Shown piece after piece: positions 52,808 through 60,548 of a DNA stretch of 64,000 bases. The first letter of the stretch is position 1. Each line of letters begins with the position of its first letter. The position numbers and the translations under genes are program-made. This DNA comes from Bacillus sp. 1NLA3E (GTDB lineage Bacteria > Bacillota > Bacilli > Bacillales > Cytobacillaceae): assembly GCF_000242895.2 (NCBI RefSeq), contig NC_021171.1, positions 2,080,001 through 2,144,000 on the forward strand, in the 5' to 3' direction. The notes beneath the pieces are model-generated. The model saw nothing but the letters and a program-made list of their open reading frames with translations. It ran no database searches and was not told the DNA's origin.

Positions 52808-53476
52808 ATGCATGTCATTATAATCGGTGGAGGTCAAGCAGGATCTCATATCGGACACTTATTGTTAGAAAATGATATCAACATTAAAATTATTGAAAAC
52901 CGAGAATTACTTTTTGAAAAATTAAAAAAGGATTTTTCTGAAGATATCGCTATTTTGGGCAGTGGTACTGACCCAACCACTTTGGAACTGGCAGGAATTG
53001 AATCTGCCGATGTATTAGTAGCTGTGACTGGCAGTGATGAAGTAAATCTAGTAGCTGCTACAATCGGTAAGTTCGAATTTGCTATCCCTCGGGTGGTAGC
53101 ACGGGTAAACAATCCCCGTAATGCATGGCTATATGATAGTAATATGGGGGTTGATGTGGCTATCAATCAATCAGAATTAATCGCACAAATGGTAGTTGAA
53201 GAGATGGATATGGAGAATATATCAACTTTAATGAAATTAAATCGTGGCAGCTTGTCGATTGCTAAGGTTACCGTTAATTCCAAATCAAACGCGGTTTCAA
53301 AGGCAATAAAAGAACTTAATATTCCTTCTAATTGTGTCTTAATCGCCATTTTACGTAAGGAGGATGAGGTCATCATTCCTCGGGGAGATACCGTTATTGA
53401 ACCAAATGATTATATTCTTCTTTTAGCAGATGAAAGTACGGAAAAAGTGATCAATGATATATTTTCAGTGGGATAA
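52808..53476 (+). CDS. TrkA/RCK-domain NAD-binding protein 2
   Basis: 222 residues: RCK_N with the canonical I-I-I-G-G-G-Q-A-G-S-H-I-G loop, acidic E-N-R at about 31, and C-terminal RCK_C with I-P-R-G-D-T-V-I-E-P-N-D near the end. Twelve bases after RCK protein 1. The two differ in sequence (about 30% similar by eye), so a hetero-oligomer is possible, like the fused or paired RCK halves of other K+ systems. Ends the operon. Confidence 0.87.
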   Translation: MHVIIIGGGQAGSHIGHLLLENDINIKIIENRELLFEKLKKDFSEDIAILGSGTDPTTLELAGIESADVLVAVTGSDEVNLVAATIGKFEFAIPRVVARVNNPRNAWLYDSNMGVDVAINQSELIAQMVVEEMDMENISTLMKLNRGSLSIAKVTVNSKSNAVSKAIKELNIPSNCVLIAILRKEDEVIIPRGDTVIEPNDYILLLADESTEKVINDIFSVG

Positions 53477-53529
53477 TCTAAAATAGCCTATGTAGTTTAT
53501 TAGGACTTTTCGAAAAAGTAATGTAAAAA

Positions 53530-53575
53530 GAGGTTGAGCAAAAATCTGACTTTTGCTCAGCCTCCATTTTTCTAT
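53530..53575 (+). terminator. operon terminator
   Basis: GAGGTTGAGCAAAA pairs with TTTTGCTCAGCCTC (one mismatch), followed by a T-rich stretch. Confidence 0.75.
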
Positions 53576-53705
53576 TTTTAGTTAAATAAACACAAAAATC
53601 GGTTAAAAAAACGTTTTAGGAATAAAAAAAGCTTAAAAAATTTTCATTTTTATTAGATTATTCATCATAAAAACACGTTACTTGTATAAAGGTTATCTTT
53701 ATTTT

Positions 53706-53783
53706 AGATATATGCTCGACTTTCGAAATATATGCTCGACTGCTAGGATATATGCTCGACTTTCAGGATATATGCTAGTCAGT
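53706..53783. repeat. four tandem 20-bp repeats
   Basis: Units with core ATATATGCTCGACT at exact 20-base spacing (TATGCTCGAC at 53711, 53731, 53751; diverged TATGCTAGTC at 53771). No gene overlaps. Confidence 0.85.
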
Positions 53784-53804
53784 CTTGCAACCTTTACTTT
53801 CTTA

Positions 53805-53842
53805 ACGAAAAAGAGCAACGGCTATTTTTCAGTCGTTGCTCT
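53805..53842 (-). terminator. terminator of the SCIFF operon
   Basis: AGAGCAACG pairs with CGTTGCTCT; on the minus strand CTCTTTTTCG follows. Confidence 0.65.
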
Positions 53843-53904
53843 AATAAGTGGCTGAGCTTGAAAAGTATTGCTGACTTTCTCACTTAGGCCATATTAGCAT
53901 ATTG

Positions 53905-55311
53905 TTATATTATGTCTGGTTGTTCTTCCTTTTCCATTGCTCTAATTGATTCTGCAACTTTTACCATCATCGAACATTCAATTCTCTTACGGAAGATGTC
54001 ACAACTAAAGTCGTAAGTCCCGTTGAGGGAGCCGGTTGCATGGAGCGCGTTGGCAGGGCAGCCCCCACTGCAGTAGAGCTTTGCCCAGCAATCCTGGCAT
54101 TCTGGTTTCGAGTAGCAGTTGTTCTCTTTAAATTGACATTGTGTCTCTGGTTTGGTGATTCCATCCCAAATGTTTCCCATGCTGTATTCTTGATCCCCGA
54201 CAAACTGATGGCATGGGAAGAGCTCGCCCCATGGTGTGACAGCAAGATATTCGGTTCCTGAGCCGCAACCGTTTAGTCTTTTTTGAATGCAAGGGCCTTC
54301 AGAAAGGTCAAGCATGTAATGGTAGAAGGTAAAGCCATTGCCGTTTTCCTCGCGTTTGATCATTTCGTTTGCGAGTATCTCATACTGATTATAAATCTCA
54401 GGGAGGTCTTTCTCAGTGAGCGCATATGGTTCCCGAGGGTCACAGATAACCGGCTCCATCGAGAGTTTATCGAAACCAAGGTCAGCAATGTGAAAAATGT
54501 CATTAGTGAAGTCAACATTGTTATGGGTATAGGTTCCACGTACATAATATTCTTTGTCCCCACGCTTTTCGACGAATTCCTGGAACTTTGGAACGATATG
54601 GTCGTAGCTCCCCTTACCATTAACCGTTTTGCGAAGGCGGTCATGGACCTCTTTTCTACCATCAAGACTTAATACGACATTGTACATTTCCTTATTTAAG
54701 AATTCGGTGACCTCATCGTTAAGGAGCATGCCATTTGTTGTGAAGGTGAAGCGGAAAGTCTTTTTGTACTCTGTTTCTTTGCTTCTTGCGTATGCGACAA
54801 TTTGCTTGACAACGTTCCAGGCCATAAGTGGTTCTCCACCGAAGAAGTCGATATCGAGGTTTCGGTGATGGCCGGAGTTTTCCAATAGGTAATCGATTGC
54901 TCTTTTTCCAACTTCGAAGGTCATGATGGCTCTGTCGCCATTGTATTTTCCTTGGCTGGCAAAGCAGTATTCACATGATAAGTTACAGGTATGGGCAACA
55001 TTAAAGCAGAGTGCTTTTAGATGAGTCTGGCGCTTTTTTAAATCAATTGATAGATTTTTAAACTCATCTTCAGTAAAGAGCTGCCCATCATTTTTAAGCT
55101 CCTCAACTGCTGCGATGGTTTCTCGAATTTCCTTCTCGGAAATGCTGGAATCATTTTGGTATTTTTCCATCATCACTGTCACGATTTTTTCCACAGGAGT
55201 ATTCTCGTAATACGCGATGATTTCATAGGCGAGGTCATCGACAACATGCACGCCTCCACTGTATGTGTCGAGCACGATGTTGTAACCGTTTAATTTATAT
55301 TGATGTATCAT
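53905..55311 (-). CDS. scfB: radical SAM SCIFF peptide maturase (ScfB)
   Basis: 468 residues. Residues 1-90 are an N-terminal peptide-binding (RRE-like) region. The radical SAM site is C109-N-L-S-C113-E-Y-C116. F-F-G-G-E-P lies near 153. The C-terminal SPASM domain is Cys-rich (G-C-G-S-G, F-P-C-H-Q-F, then N-N-C...C-Q-D-C...C-S-G-G-C) for auxiliary Fe-S clusters. The layout and the adjacent six-Cys peptide identify the SCIFF maturase, which forms Cys-to-Thr thioether crosslinks in clostridial relatives. It lies 76 bases downstream of the peptide gene. No peptidase or exporter is adjacent. Confidence 0.88.
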   Translation of the reverse strand: MIHQYKLNGYNIVLDTYSGGVHVVDDLAYEIIAYYENTPVEKIVTVMMEKYQNDSSISEKEIRETIAAVEELKNDGQLFTEDEFKNLSIDLKKRQTHLKALCFNVAHTCNLSCEYCFASQGKYNGDRAIMTFEVGKRAIDYLLENSGHHRNLDIDFFGGEPLMAWNVVKQIVAYARSKETEYKKTFRFTFTTNGMLLNDEVTEFLNKEMYNVVLSLDGRKEVHDRLRKTVNGKGSYDHIVPKFQEFVEKRGDKEYYVRGTYTHNNVDFTNDIFHIADLGFDKLSMEPVICDPREPYALTEKDLPEIYNQYEILANEMIKREENGNGFTFYHYMLDLSEGPCIQKRLNGCGSGTEYLAVTPWGELFPCHQFVGDQEYSMGNIWDGITKPETQCQFKENNCYSKPECQDCWAKLYCSGGCPANALHATGSLNGTYDFSCDIFRKRIECSMMVKVAESIRAMEKEEQPDII

Positions 55312-55387
55312 AATTAATAATCAAGCTCCTTCTCAACAAAAAATTGCCGCCCATCTGATCACAGTTGGGCGGTGAATTTCTTGTTTC

Positions 55388-55537
55388 TTAGTGATTCAAT
55401 GTGTTTTCACATTTCTGATTTGCTACTCCGCAAGAAGTTTTGCAGGCTGACTGGCAAGATGTCTGGCATGCGCCACATCCACCGTGTTTTACGGTATCAA
55501 CTAATTTGCGAGTGCTAAGTGTTACGATTCTCTTCAT
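55388..55537 (-). CDS. scfA: SCIFF precursor peptide (six cysteines in forty-five residues)
   Basis: 49 residues. AAAGGAG lies before the ATG at 55537. The leader is M-K-R-I-V-T-L-S-T-R-K-L. The core begins G-G-C-G-A-C-Q-T-S-C-Q-S-A-C-K-T-S-C, with Cys at 21, 24, 28, 32, 36 and 43: exactly six. The C-x2-C-x3-C-x3-C-x3-C rhythm and the Q-T-S-C-Q-S-A-C-K-T-S-C block are diagnostic of the SCIFF family. Thr residues in the core are candidate crosslink partners. Confidence 0.95.
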   Translation of the reverse strand: MKRIVTLSTRKLVDTVKHGGCGACQTSCQSACKTSCGVANQKCENTLNH

Positions 55538-55684
55538 TATGTACTACTCCTTTGAAAATATGTTTTTAAAGAAATAAGAGTCAAATCTCTCAATCTTTAA
55601 ATATTATGTCAGAATAAGTTTAGCAATACCTCGGGTTCCCGTCAATCATTGCTGGTATTGTAAAAATCCTTTGAACTTTTTCAG

Positions 55685-56212
55685 CTATTTAGCCAAATAA
55701 TGTAGTTGGACGAATTGTCCAAATTGCTTTTGTTCCTTTAGCACTAATTTTAATTCTGGGTTATTTTGTTTGAATAGTGGGATGCCTGAGCCAAGTACGA
55801 TGGGGGACAGGGTTAGAATTATTTCGTCGACTAATTTCTCTTTTATGAATGTGTCTAATAAATCCCCACCACCAACAAGCCAAATGTTTGAACCAGCTTG
55901 CATTTTTAAGTTTTTGGTGAAATCAATTACATGATTATTTACAAACTCGACGTGTGGAGCCTGTCTTTTTTCAGAACGAGAAAAAACAAAACAGGTTTTA
56001 TCGGAATGCGGAAATTTATTTACTAATGTCATTAAGTGGTCATATGTGGCATTTCCCATAATCATTGTGTCAATGGTTTGATAAAATTCCGTAAAGCCGT
56101 TGTCTCCTTTGCCTTCAATTACGTCGAGCCAGTCAAGACTCCCGTTTTCTCTAGCAATGTAACCGTCTAAGCTTGCTGCAATAAATAGGACTACTTTTCT
56201 TTTTGTATCCAT
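55685..56212 (-). CDS. dihydrofolate-reductase-like protein (RibD C-terminal family)
   Basis: 175 residues from the ATG at 56212 (AAAGGAGT upstream; a GTG at 56221 overlaps that site). RibD_C features: I-A-A-S-L-D-G-Y-I-A-R at the start, I-M-G-N-A-T-Y-D, and W-L-V-G-G-G-D-L-L (nucleotide loop). NADPH-dependent reductase of unknown substrate, as in the YyaP/YwjB group. Divergent from tag. Confidence 0.85.
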   Translation of the reverse strand: MDTKRKVVLFIAASLDGYIARENGSLDWLDVIEGKGDNGFTEFYQTIDTMIMGNATYDHLMTLVNKFPHSDKTCFVFSRSEKRQAPHVEFVNNHVIDFTKNLKMQAGSNIWLVGGGDLLDTFIKEKLVDEIILTLSPIVLGSGIPLFKQNNPELKLVLKEQKQFGQFVQLHYLAK

Positions 56213-56276
56213 GTCGGACACTCCTTTACGATAATTATATTATGTAAACACTTAAACCATCTATAGCGAAAGTTTA

Positions 56277-56288
56277 GAACGAACGTTC
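56277..56288. promoter_or_regulatory. candidate LexA (SOS) box
   Basis: GAACGAACGTTC has the GAAC-N4-GTTC core of the Bacillus LexA site; including flanks 12 of 14 positions agree with CGAACrnryGTTyC. It lies between the divergent reductase and tag genes, 110 bases before tag. DNA-repair context supports it. Confidence 0.5.
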
Positions 56289-56397
56289 TGCAAAAATTGC
56301 AGTTAGATAAATCTTATTGATATAATAATAGTATGACCCAAGTTTTTCTAAATCAACAGGTGATTAAAAATATTAATAATAAAAGGTGATTAATAAA

Positions 56398-56979
56398 ATG
56401 GCAAATTCATTAAATGTTTGTTCCTGGGCACAATCAGATCCAGTTATGAAAGATTATCACGATAAAGAATGGTGCGTACCGAATCATGATGACACATATT
56501 TGTTTGAAATGTTGAATCTTGAAGGTGCACAAGCAGGGCTATCTTGGCTTACCATCTTAAAAAAAAGAGAAGGCTATCGTAAAGCCTTTCACCAGTTTGA
56601 TATAAGCACATGTGCAGTATTGACGGATGCGGAACTGGAGCAAATTGCTATAACAGGTGAAGTAGTACGTCATCGCTTAAAAATAAATGCAGTACGGTCT
56701 AACGCAATTGCAACCCAGAAAGTACAGGAAGAGTTTGGAAGTCTTGCAACTTATGTATGGCATTTCACTGACCACGAGCGGAAAATAAATCATTGGGACT
56801 CTGTGGGGCAAATGCCCACGCGCAATGATTTATCAGAGATAATCAGTAAAGACATGAAAAAACGTGGGTTTAAATTTGTTGGACCTGTGATTATTTATTC
56901 CTATTTACAAGCAGTTGGGATAGTTGATGATCATGTGATAACGTGTCCTTTTCATTCTGAAGCGAGGGACGGTTCTTAA
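56398..56979 (+). CDS. tag: DNA-3-methyladenine glycosylase I
   Basis: 193 residues from the ATG at 56398 (AAAGGTGAT upstream). Tag motifs: C-S-W-A-Q-S-D-P, Y-H-D-x-E-W, L-E-G-A-Q-A-G-L-S-W (helix with the catalytic-pocket Glu), N-D-L-S, and a zinc-site end D-D-H-V-I-T-C-P-F-H. Removes 3-methyladenine from alkylated DNA. The last codons (R-D-G-S) lie inside one arm of a 17-bp inverted repeat. Confidence 0.93.
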   Translation: MANSLNVCSWAQSDPVMKDYHDKEWCVPNHDDTYLFEMLNLEGAQAGLSWLTILKKREGYRKAFHQFDISTCAVLTDAELEQIAITGEVVRHRLKINAVRSNAIATQKVQEEFGSLATYVWHFTDHERKINHWDSVGQMPTRNDLSEIISKDMKKRGFKFVGPVIIYSYLQAVGIVDDHVITCPFHSEARDGS

Positions 56980-57199
56980 AGAGCGGATTCGGAAGTTTTG
57001 CTCAAATGCAAAAGCACTTCATAACATAATGAACTATTAATCTAAGGGGAAATTTATTGGGCAATTCTCGCGAAATTTTCGAATGAAGAAAGCACAGATC
57101 TCTTCCTACAGATAGAAAAAAGGCACAGCTAGCAATTTATCACTAGTCGTGCCTTTTTTCGCGCAAAACCTCCGATTGAACCCTTTAAGAACCGTCCCT
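56965..57199. repeat. inverted-repeat-bounded spacer (17-bp arms)
   Basis: AGGGACGGTTCTTAAAG at 56965-56981 is perfectly complementary to CTTTAAGAACCGTCCCT at 57183-57199. It includes the end of tag and a terminator. The same ACCGTCCC motif forms the hairpins at 35346 and 37326. Confidence 0.75.
57115..57159. terminator. bidirectional terminator
   Basis: AAAAAGGCACAGCTAG pairs with CTAGTCGTGCCTTTTT (one mismatch), between the convergent tag and permease genes. Confidence 0.8.
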
Positions 57200-57205
57200 G
57201 AACTC

Positions 57206-58549
57206 CTACACACTTCTCCGTTTGAGATATTCAAAGATTGGTATACCTAAAAGGGTTACGCCAACTCCGAAGATGGCCATTGTTGCACCGCTGATTAGTG
57301 TACTTGCTACAACATATAAGGCACCACCTATCCCGATGATTGGTGTAATAGGATATAAAGGAACACGGTACTTACTATTTTCCATTAAATCAGGTCTTTT
57401 CGTTCTCATAACGAAGATACCAGCCATACCAATAATTAAGAACAACCAAGTTACAAAAACGGATAAATTGGTTAAGGTATCGTAAGTTCCTGAGAAGATA
57501 TATAGTATGGCTAGTATTGTGATAAACACGATAGAATTAATAGGTGTATTGCTACGTTTATCTACTTTGCCAAAGAAATTCTTGAAAGGAATCATATTTT
57601 CTTCAGCCATTGCATAAGGAATCCGGCCAGAAGACATTAGGAAACCGGATAAACAACCGATGATTGAAACTAGAATTCCAGCTGCAATTATTTTTTCCCC
57701 GATAGAACCGAATAATACAACTGCCGTATCGGAAGCGATTTTTTCAGAATTCATGATTCCTTCCATGCTCATAGTATTATAGATTCCGATGTTCACGCCG
57801 ATATAGGCGATCGTGATAATCATGATTCCAAAGAAAATTGCTTTAGGATAATCTTTTCGAGGATTCTTTAACTCCCCTGAAAGATTGGAAACAGCAATCC
57901 AGCCTTCGTAGCCAAATAATACTCCAAGTAAAGCAGCGCTAAATCCAGAACCCATATTAATATTTGCGCTTGCTTCAGGCAGGAAAGGAGAGAAGGTATG
58001 CTGTTCTCCCATGATAATTCCTGCAATAATAATGGCGATGATTGGAAGTAATTTTCCGATTGTAAAGACTGAAGAGAATTTTGTAGCAAATTTGGTCGAA
58101 AGAATATTAATAAACATTATAAAGATCATGTAGAAAGCGGCCAATAATTTTTGCTGCATGGCAGTCATCGAAATAAAACTGGTAGTTTGGGTAGCCAAGA
58201 TTACAGCTAATGCAGCTGATAACCCTGGATAATAAACTAAGACTTGAACCCATCCGAACAAGAACGCCCAACGGTCTCCGAATAATTCCTTCAAGTAAGC
58301 ATACAATCCGCCTGTTTTCGGAATTGCTGATCCTATTTCAGCCATAGTAAGAGCTCCAGCTAAGGTTAAAACTCCACCAATCACCCAAACCAAAAGTGAC
58401 ATTCCGGGACCTGGCAATGCGTTCATTACCGCTGTTGGTTTATAAAAGATACCACTACCAATTACAATCCCTACAACTAATAAGGTAGCCTCAATCAGTC
58501 CAATAGATTTTTTTAATGTATTGTTATTTGATGTTTGATTAGTAGTCAT
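57206..58549 (-). CDS. APC-family amino acid permease
   Basis: 447 residues from the ATG at 58549 (AAGGA upstream). Twelve helices. The APC consensus G-x-G-I-F in helix 1 reads V-I-G-S-G-I-F-Y, and the G-G-L-Y-A-Y-L-K-E-L segment in helix 2-3 is typical of LAT-type exchangers. Its place behind ortA-ortB suggests an uptake or exchange role for ornithine or a related amino acid (inference). It lies 19 bases after ortB in the same transcript. Confidence 0.85.
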   Translation of the reverse strand: MTTNQTSNNNTLKKSIGLIEATLLVVGIVIGSGIFYKPTAVMNALPGPGMSLLVWVIGGVLTLAGALTMAEIGSAIPKTGGLYAYLKELFGDRWAFLFGWVQVLVYYPGLSAALAVILATQTTSFISMTAMQQKLLAAFYMIFIMFINILSTKFATKFSSVFTIGKLLPIIAIIIAGIIMGEQHTFSPFLPEASANINMGSGFSAALLGVLFGYEGWIAVSNLSGELKNPRKDYPKAIFFGIMIITIAYIGVNIGIYNTMSMEGIMNSEKIASDTAVVLFGSIGEKIIAAGILVSIIGCLSGFLMSSGRIPYAMAEENMIPFKNFFGKVDKRSNTPINSIVFITILAILYIFSGTYDTLTNLSVFVTWLFLIIGMAGIFVMRTKRPDLMENSKYRVPLYPITPIIGIGGALYVVASTLISGATMAIFGVGVTLLGIPIFEYLKRRSV

Positions 58550-58567
58550 CAAAATCAATCCTTATCA

Positions 58568-59992
58568 TTAAATTTTTATTTCAATATTGTTTTCCTTGAG
58601 TGTGCTCACCACGAATTCACGATCTTTTCTCGTTTCTGACATTAAATATTCAATATCTGCCTCGGAAGCTGAAGTAGCGTTAACATGCTGCGCAGCTTTT
58701 CTGATATATGATTTTTTCATTTTATCTAAATCAGCATGACGTACTTTGATTCTAGACGGATGGTCAGGTAAAATAATGCTTTTCCCAGGGATATCTTCTT
58801 CAGAATCACCAAATTTAACTTCAATCCCATTTTGTTGAGCGAAGCTTAACTGGGGTTGAGGGGATTTTCCCGCGCCGGTGTATTCTGTTTCCTGGACCAC
58901 GATAATTTTGTCTTTATCCAGTGTTTGTGCTAAAGCAAATGCAGCAGTTAAAGAAGTATTACCAGCTGGACCTCTTTCCATGCCTTCTAGTTGAGCTAAG
59001 GTTTCAGTTATATAAAATACTTCGCCTTGTTTTATTAACAGATAATCATCCATATACTTCAAAGGTCTTGCCGCACTTCTTGGTACATCTGAATGGTCTG
59101 GATCGGTAGCATAAGGCATACCAAAACCAGTATGACCAGTGGTAAAGGATTTTTTGTTAAAATCACGGTCAGATGCCATTGATAAACCGGCTAAATCTAC
59201 GCTAGCACCATAGATTAGCGTATTTTCTGCCCCAGCCTTTCTCACACCCCGAGCCGTTCCGGTAAGATTACCGCCGCCTGCATTCGTAGCAATAATCACG
59301 TCAGGCTCTCGTCCAATCATTTCACGACATTGTTGAATAATTTCATAACCTAAAGTTTCAACACCAGCAATCCCATAATTGGAATATAAAGAAGCATTAA
59401 AATATCCCGTATCCTCCAAAATCCGTAAATAGGTGTAAAATAGTTCAGGTCCTACGGTTAATTGAACAACTTCAGCTCCATAAGATTCACATTTTCTTTG
59501 TTTTTCTAAAATTTCAGGCTGACCGATTTTTCTTGAGTCATAGCATTCTTGGACAATAATACAGGGCAGATTATGCATAGCTGCTTGAGAAGCAACGGCT
59601 GCTCCGTAATTTCCGCTTGTTGCAGCTGCAATCCCTTTATAGCCATGCTTTTTTGCAATATAAGTAGAAACAGAAGCTCTTCTGTCCTTAAAACTTCCGG
59701 AAGGGTTGCACTGTTCATCTTTTACAAAAATTCTTGCACCCTTACCTTCTGGCGAAATTTCCCTTGCTAATTCTGTTAGATTTTTTAATTCAATTAACGG
59801 AGTATTACCAACGCCAGTAGCTCTTTGAATTTCAATAATTTCTTCCAAACTGAAGCCGACATCATCCATTAACCCATCATAATCAAAAGCAATGCCACCA
59901 GATTCATATTTCTTGTAATCCATACCCAATGCTTGCTTCATAATGTCATTATCACGCGCCATTACCGCTTTATAACTGTTATCACGTTCCAT
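58568..59992 (-). CDS. ortB: 2-amino-4-ketopentanoate thiolase, beta subunit (PLP)
   Basis: 474 residues, full length. Fold-type II PLP enzyme: Lys102 in P-S-G-S-F-K-D-R-R-A, phosphate loop A-G-G-G-N-L-T near 236, and S-G-N-Y-G-A-A-V-A near 126. The N-terminal extension (M-A-R-D-N-D-I-M...L-G-M-D-Y) distinguishes OrtB from threonine synthases. With OrtA it cleaves 2-amino-4-oxopentanoate with CoA to acetyl-CoA and alanine, the last step of oxidative ornithine degradation known from Clostridium sticklandii. Confidence 0.9.
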   Translation of the reverse strand: MERDNSYKAVMARDNDIMKQALGMDYKKYESGGIAFDYDGLMDDVGFSLEEIIEIQRATGVGNTPLIELKNLTELAREISPEGKGARIFVKDEQCNPSGSFKDRRASVSTYIAKKHGYKGIAAATSGNYGAAVASQAAMHNLPCIIVQECYDSRKIGQPEILEKQRKCESYGAEVVQLTVGPELFYTYLRILEDTGYFNASLYSNYGIAGVETLGYEIIQQCREMIGREPDVIIATNAGGGNLTGTARGVRKAGAENTLIYGASVDLAGLSMASDRDFNKKSFTTGHTGFGMPYATDPDHSDVPRSAARPLKYMDDYLLIKQGEVFYITETLAQLEGMERGPAGNTSLTAAFALAQTLDKDKIIVVQETEYTGAGKSPQPQLSFAQQNGIEVKFGDSEEDIPGKSIILPDHPSRIKVRHADLDKMKKSYIRKAAQHVNATSASEADIEYLMSETRKDREFVVSTLKENNIEIKI

Positions 59993-59995
59993 CTT

Positions 59996-60301
59996 TTATT
60001 CTCCTTTCACAATTTTTCTGACTTGGATTCCCACTTGAAGAAGTTCAGGTACATAAGTTTCACCGAAGCCAAAGTTAAAGGCAGGATTTACTGCTACTAA
60101 AGTGCCTTCCTCAATCCGTCCCGTAATGGTTTTAATTGCAACTTGATCATTCATTTTGGCGTCTTTTTGTAAAAAGCCCTTAACCCAAAGCTCTAACGGA
60201 ACTTGTTTCGTATCATCAGGTAATTTCCCGGTCCTTTCTTCTGGTTTTAATTCAATTTTGTAAATTTGCACATAGCTACCAGACTTGATCATTTCCTCCA
60301 T
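59996..60301 (-). CDS. ortA: 2-amino-4-ketopentanoate thiolase, alpha subunit
   Basis: 101 residues. V-Q-I-Y-K-I-E-L-K-P-E-E-R-T near the start, P-L-E-L-W-V-K-G-F-L, then a T-G-R-x-x-E-G-T-L and an N-P-x-F-x-F-G-F-G end: the conserved OrtA pattern. Partner of OrtB; starts the operon, three bases before ortB. GGGAGG before the ATG. Preceded by a sigma-54 promoter. Confidence 0.9.
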   Translation of the reverse strand: MEEMIKSGSYVQIYKIELKPEERTGKLPDDTKQVPLELWVKGFLQKDAKMNDQVAIKTITGRIEEGTLVAVNPAFNFGFGETYVPELLQVGIQVRKIVKGE

Positions 60302-60339
60302 TGATAATTCCTCCCTTTTTATTTATTCATTTATGTAAG

Positions 60340-60357
60340 ATGCAAGAATCATGCCAA
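60340..60357 (-). promoter_or_regulatory. sigma-54 promoter of the ort operon
   Basis: On the minus strand TTGGCATGATTCTTGCAT has the -24 GG, -12 GC spacing and nearly the full consensus TTGGCAC-N5-TTGCA. It stands about 40 bases before ortA and requires an enhancer-binding activator such as the adjacent response regulator. Confidence 0.85.
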
Positions 60358-60407
60358 CTTTAAAAAATGAAGCAAAAATGACTAGATTCCGAGGTGGAAT
60401 TGAGGAA

Positions 60408-60421
60408 TACCAAGGTTGGTA
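60408..60421. promoter_or_regulatory. candidate activator-binding site (UAS)
   Basis: The perfect palindrome TACCAAGGTTGGTA lies 50-60 bases upstream of the sigma-54 promoter, a usual place for an NtrC-type enhancer site. Confidence 0.45.
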
Positions 60422-60470
60422 GCAAAGGGGAAGGGGCGACCCATTAAAAGGAAAATGTATAAAAAATAAA

Positions 60471-60515
60471 AAAATGAAATAAATTTCCTTCATTGAAAGA
60501 AATTTATTTCATTTT
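60471..60515. terminator. bidirectional terminator
   Basis: AAAATGAAATAAATTTC pairs perfectly with GAAATTTATTTCATTTT. It ends the regulator transcript. Confidence 0.8.
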
Positions 60516-60548
60516 TACATCCATATTTTTTTGTCTTCATTCAAAAGT

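Noticed and set aside
53690-53790. Tandem repeats as a CRISPR or origin iteron cluster
   Set aside because: Units are contiguous without spacers, and no replication gene is nearby.
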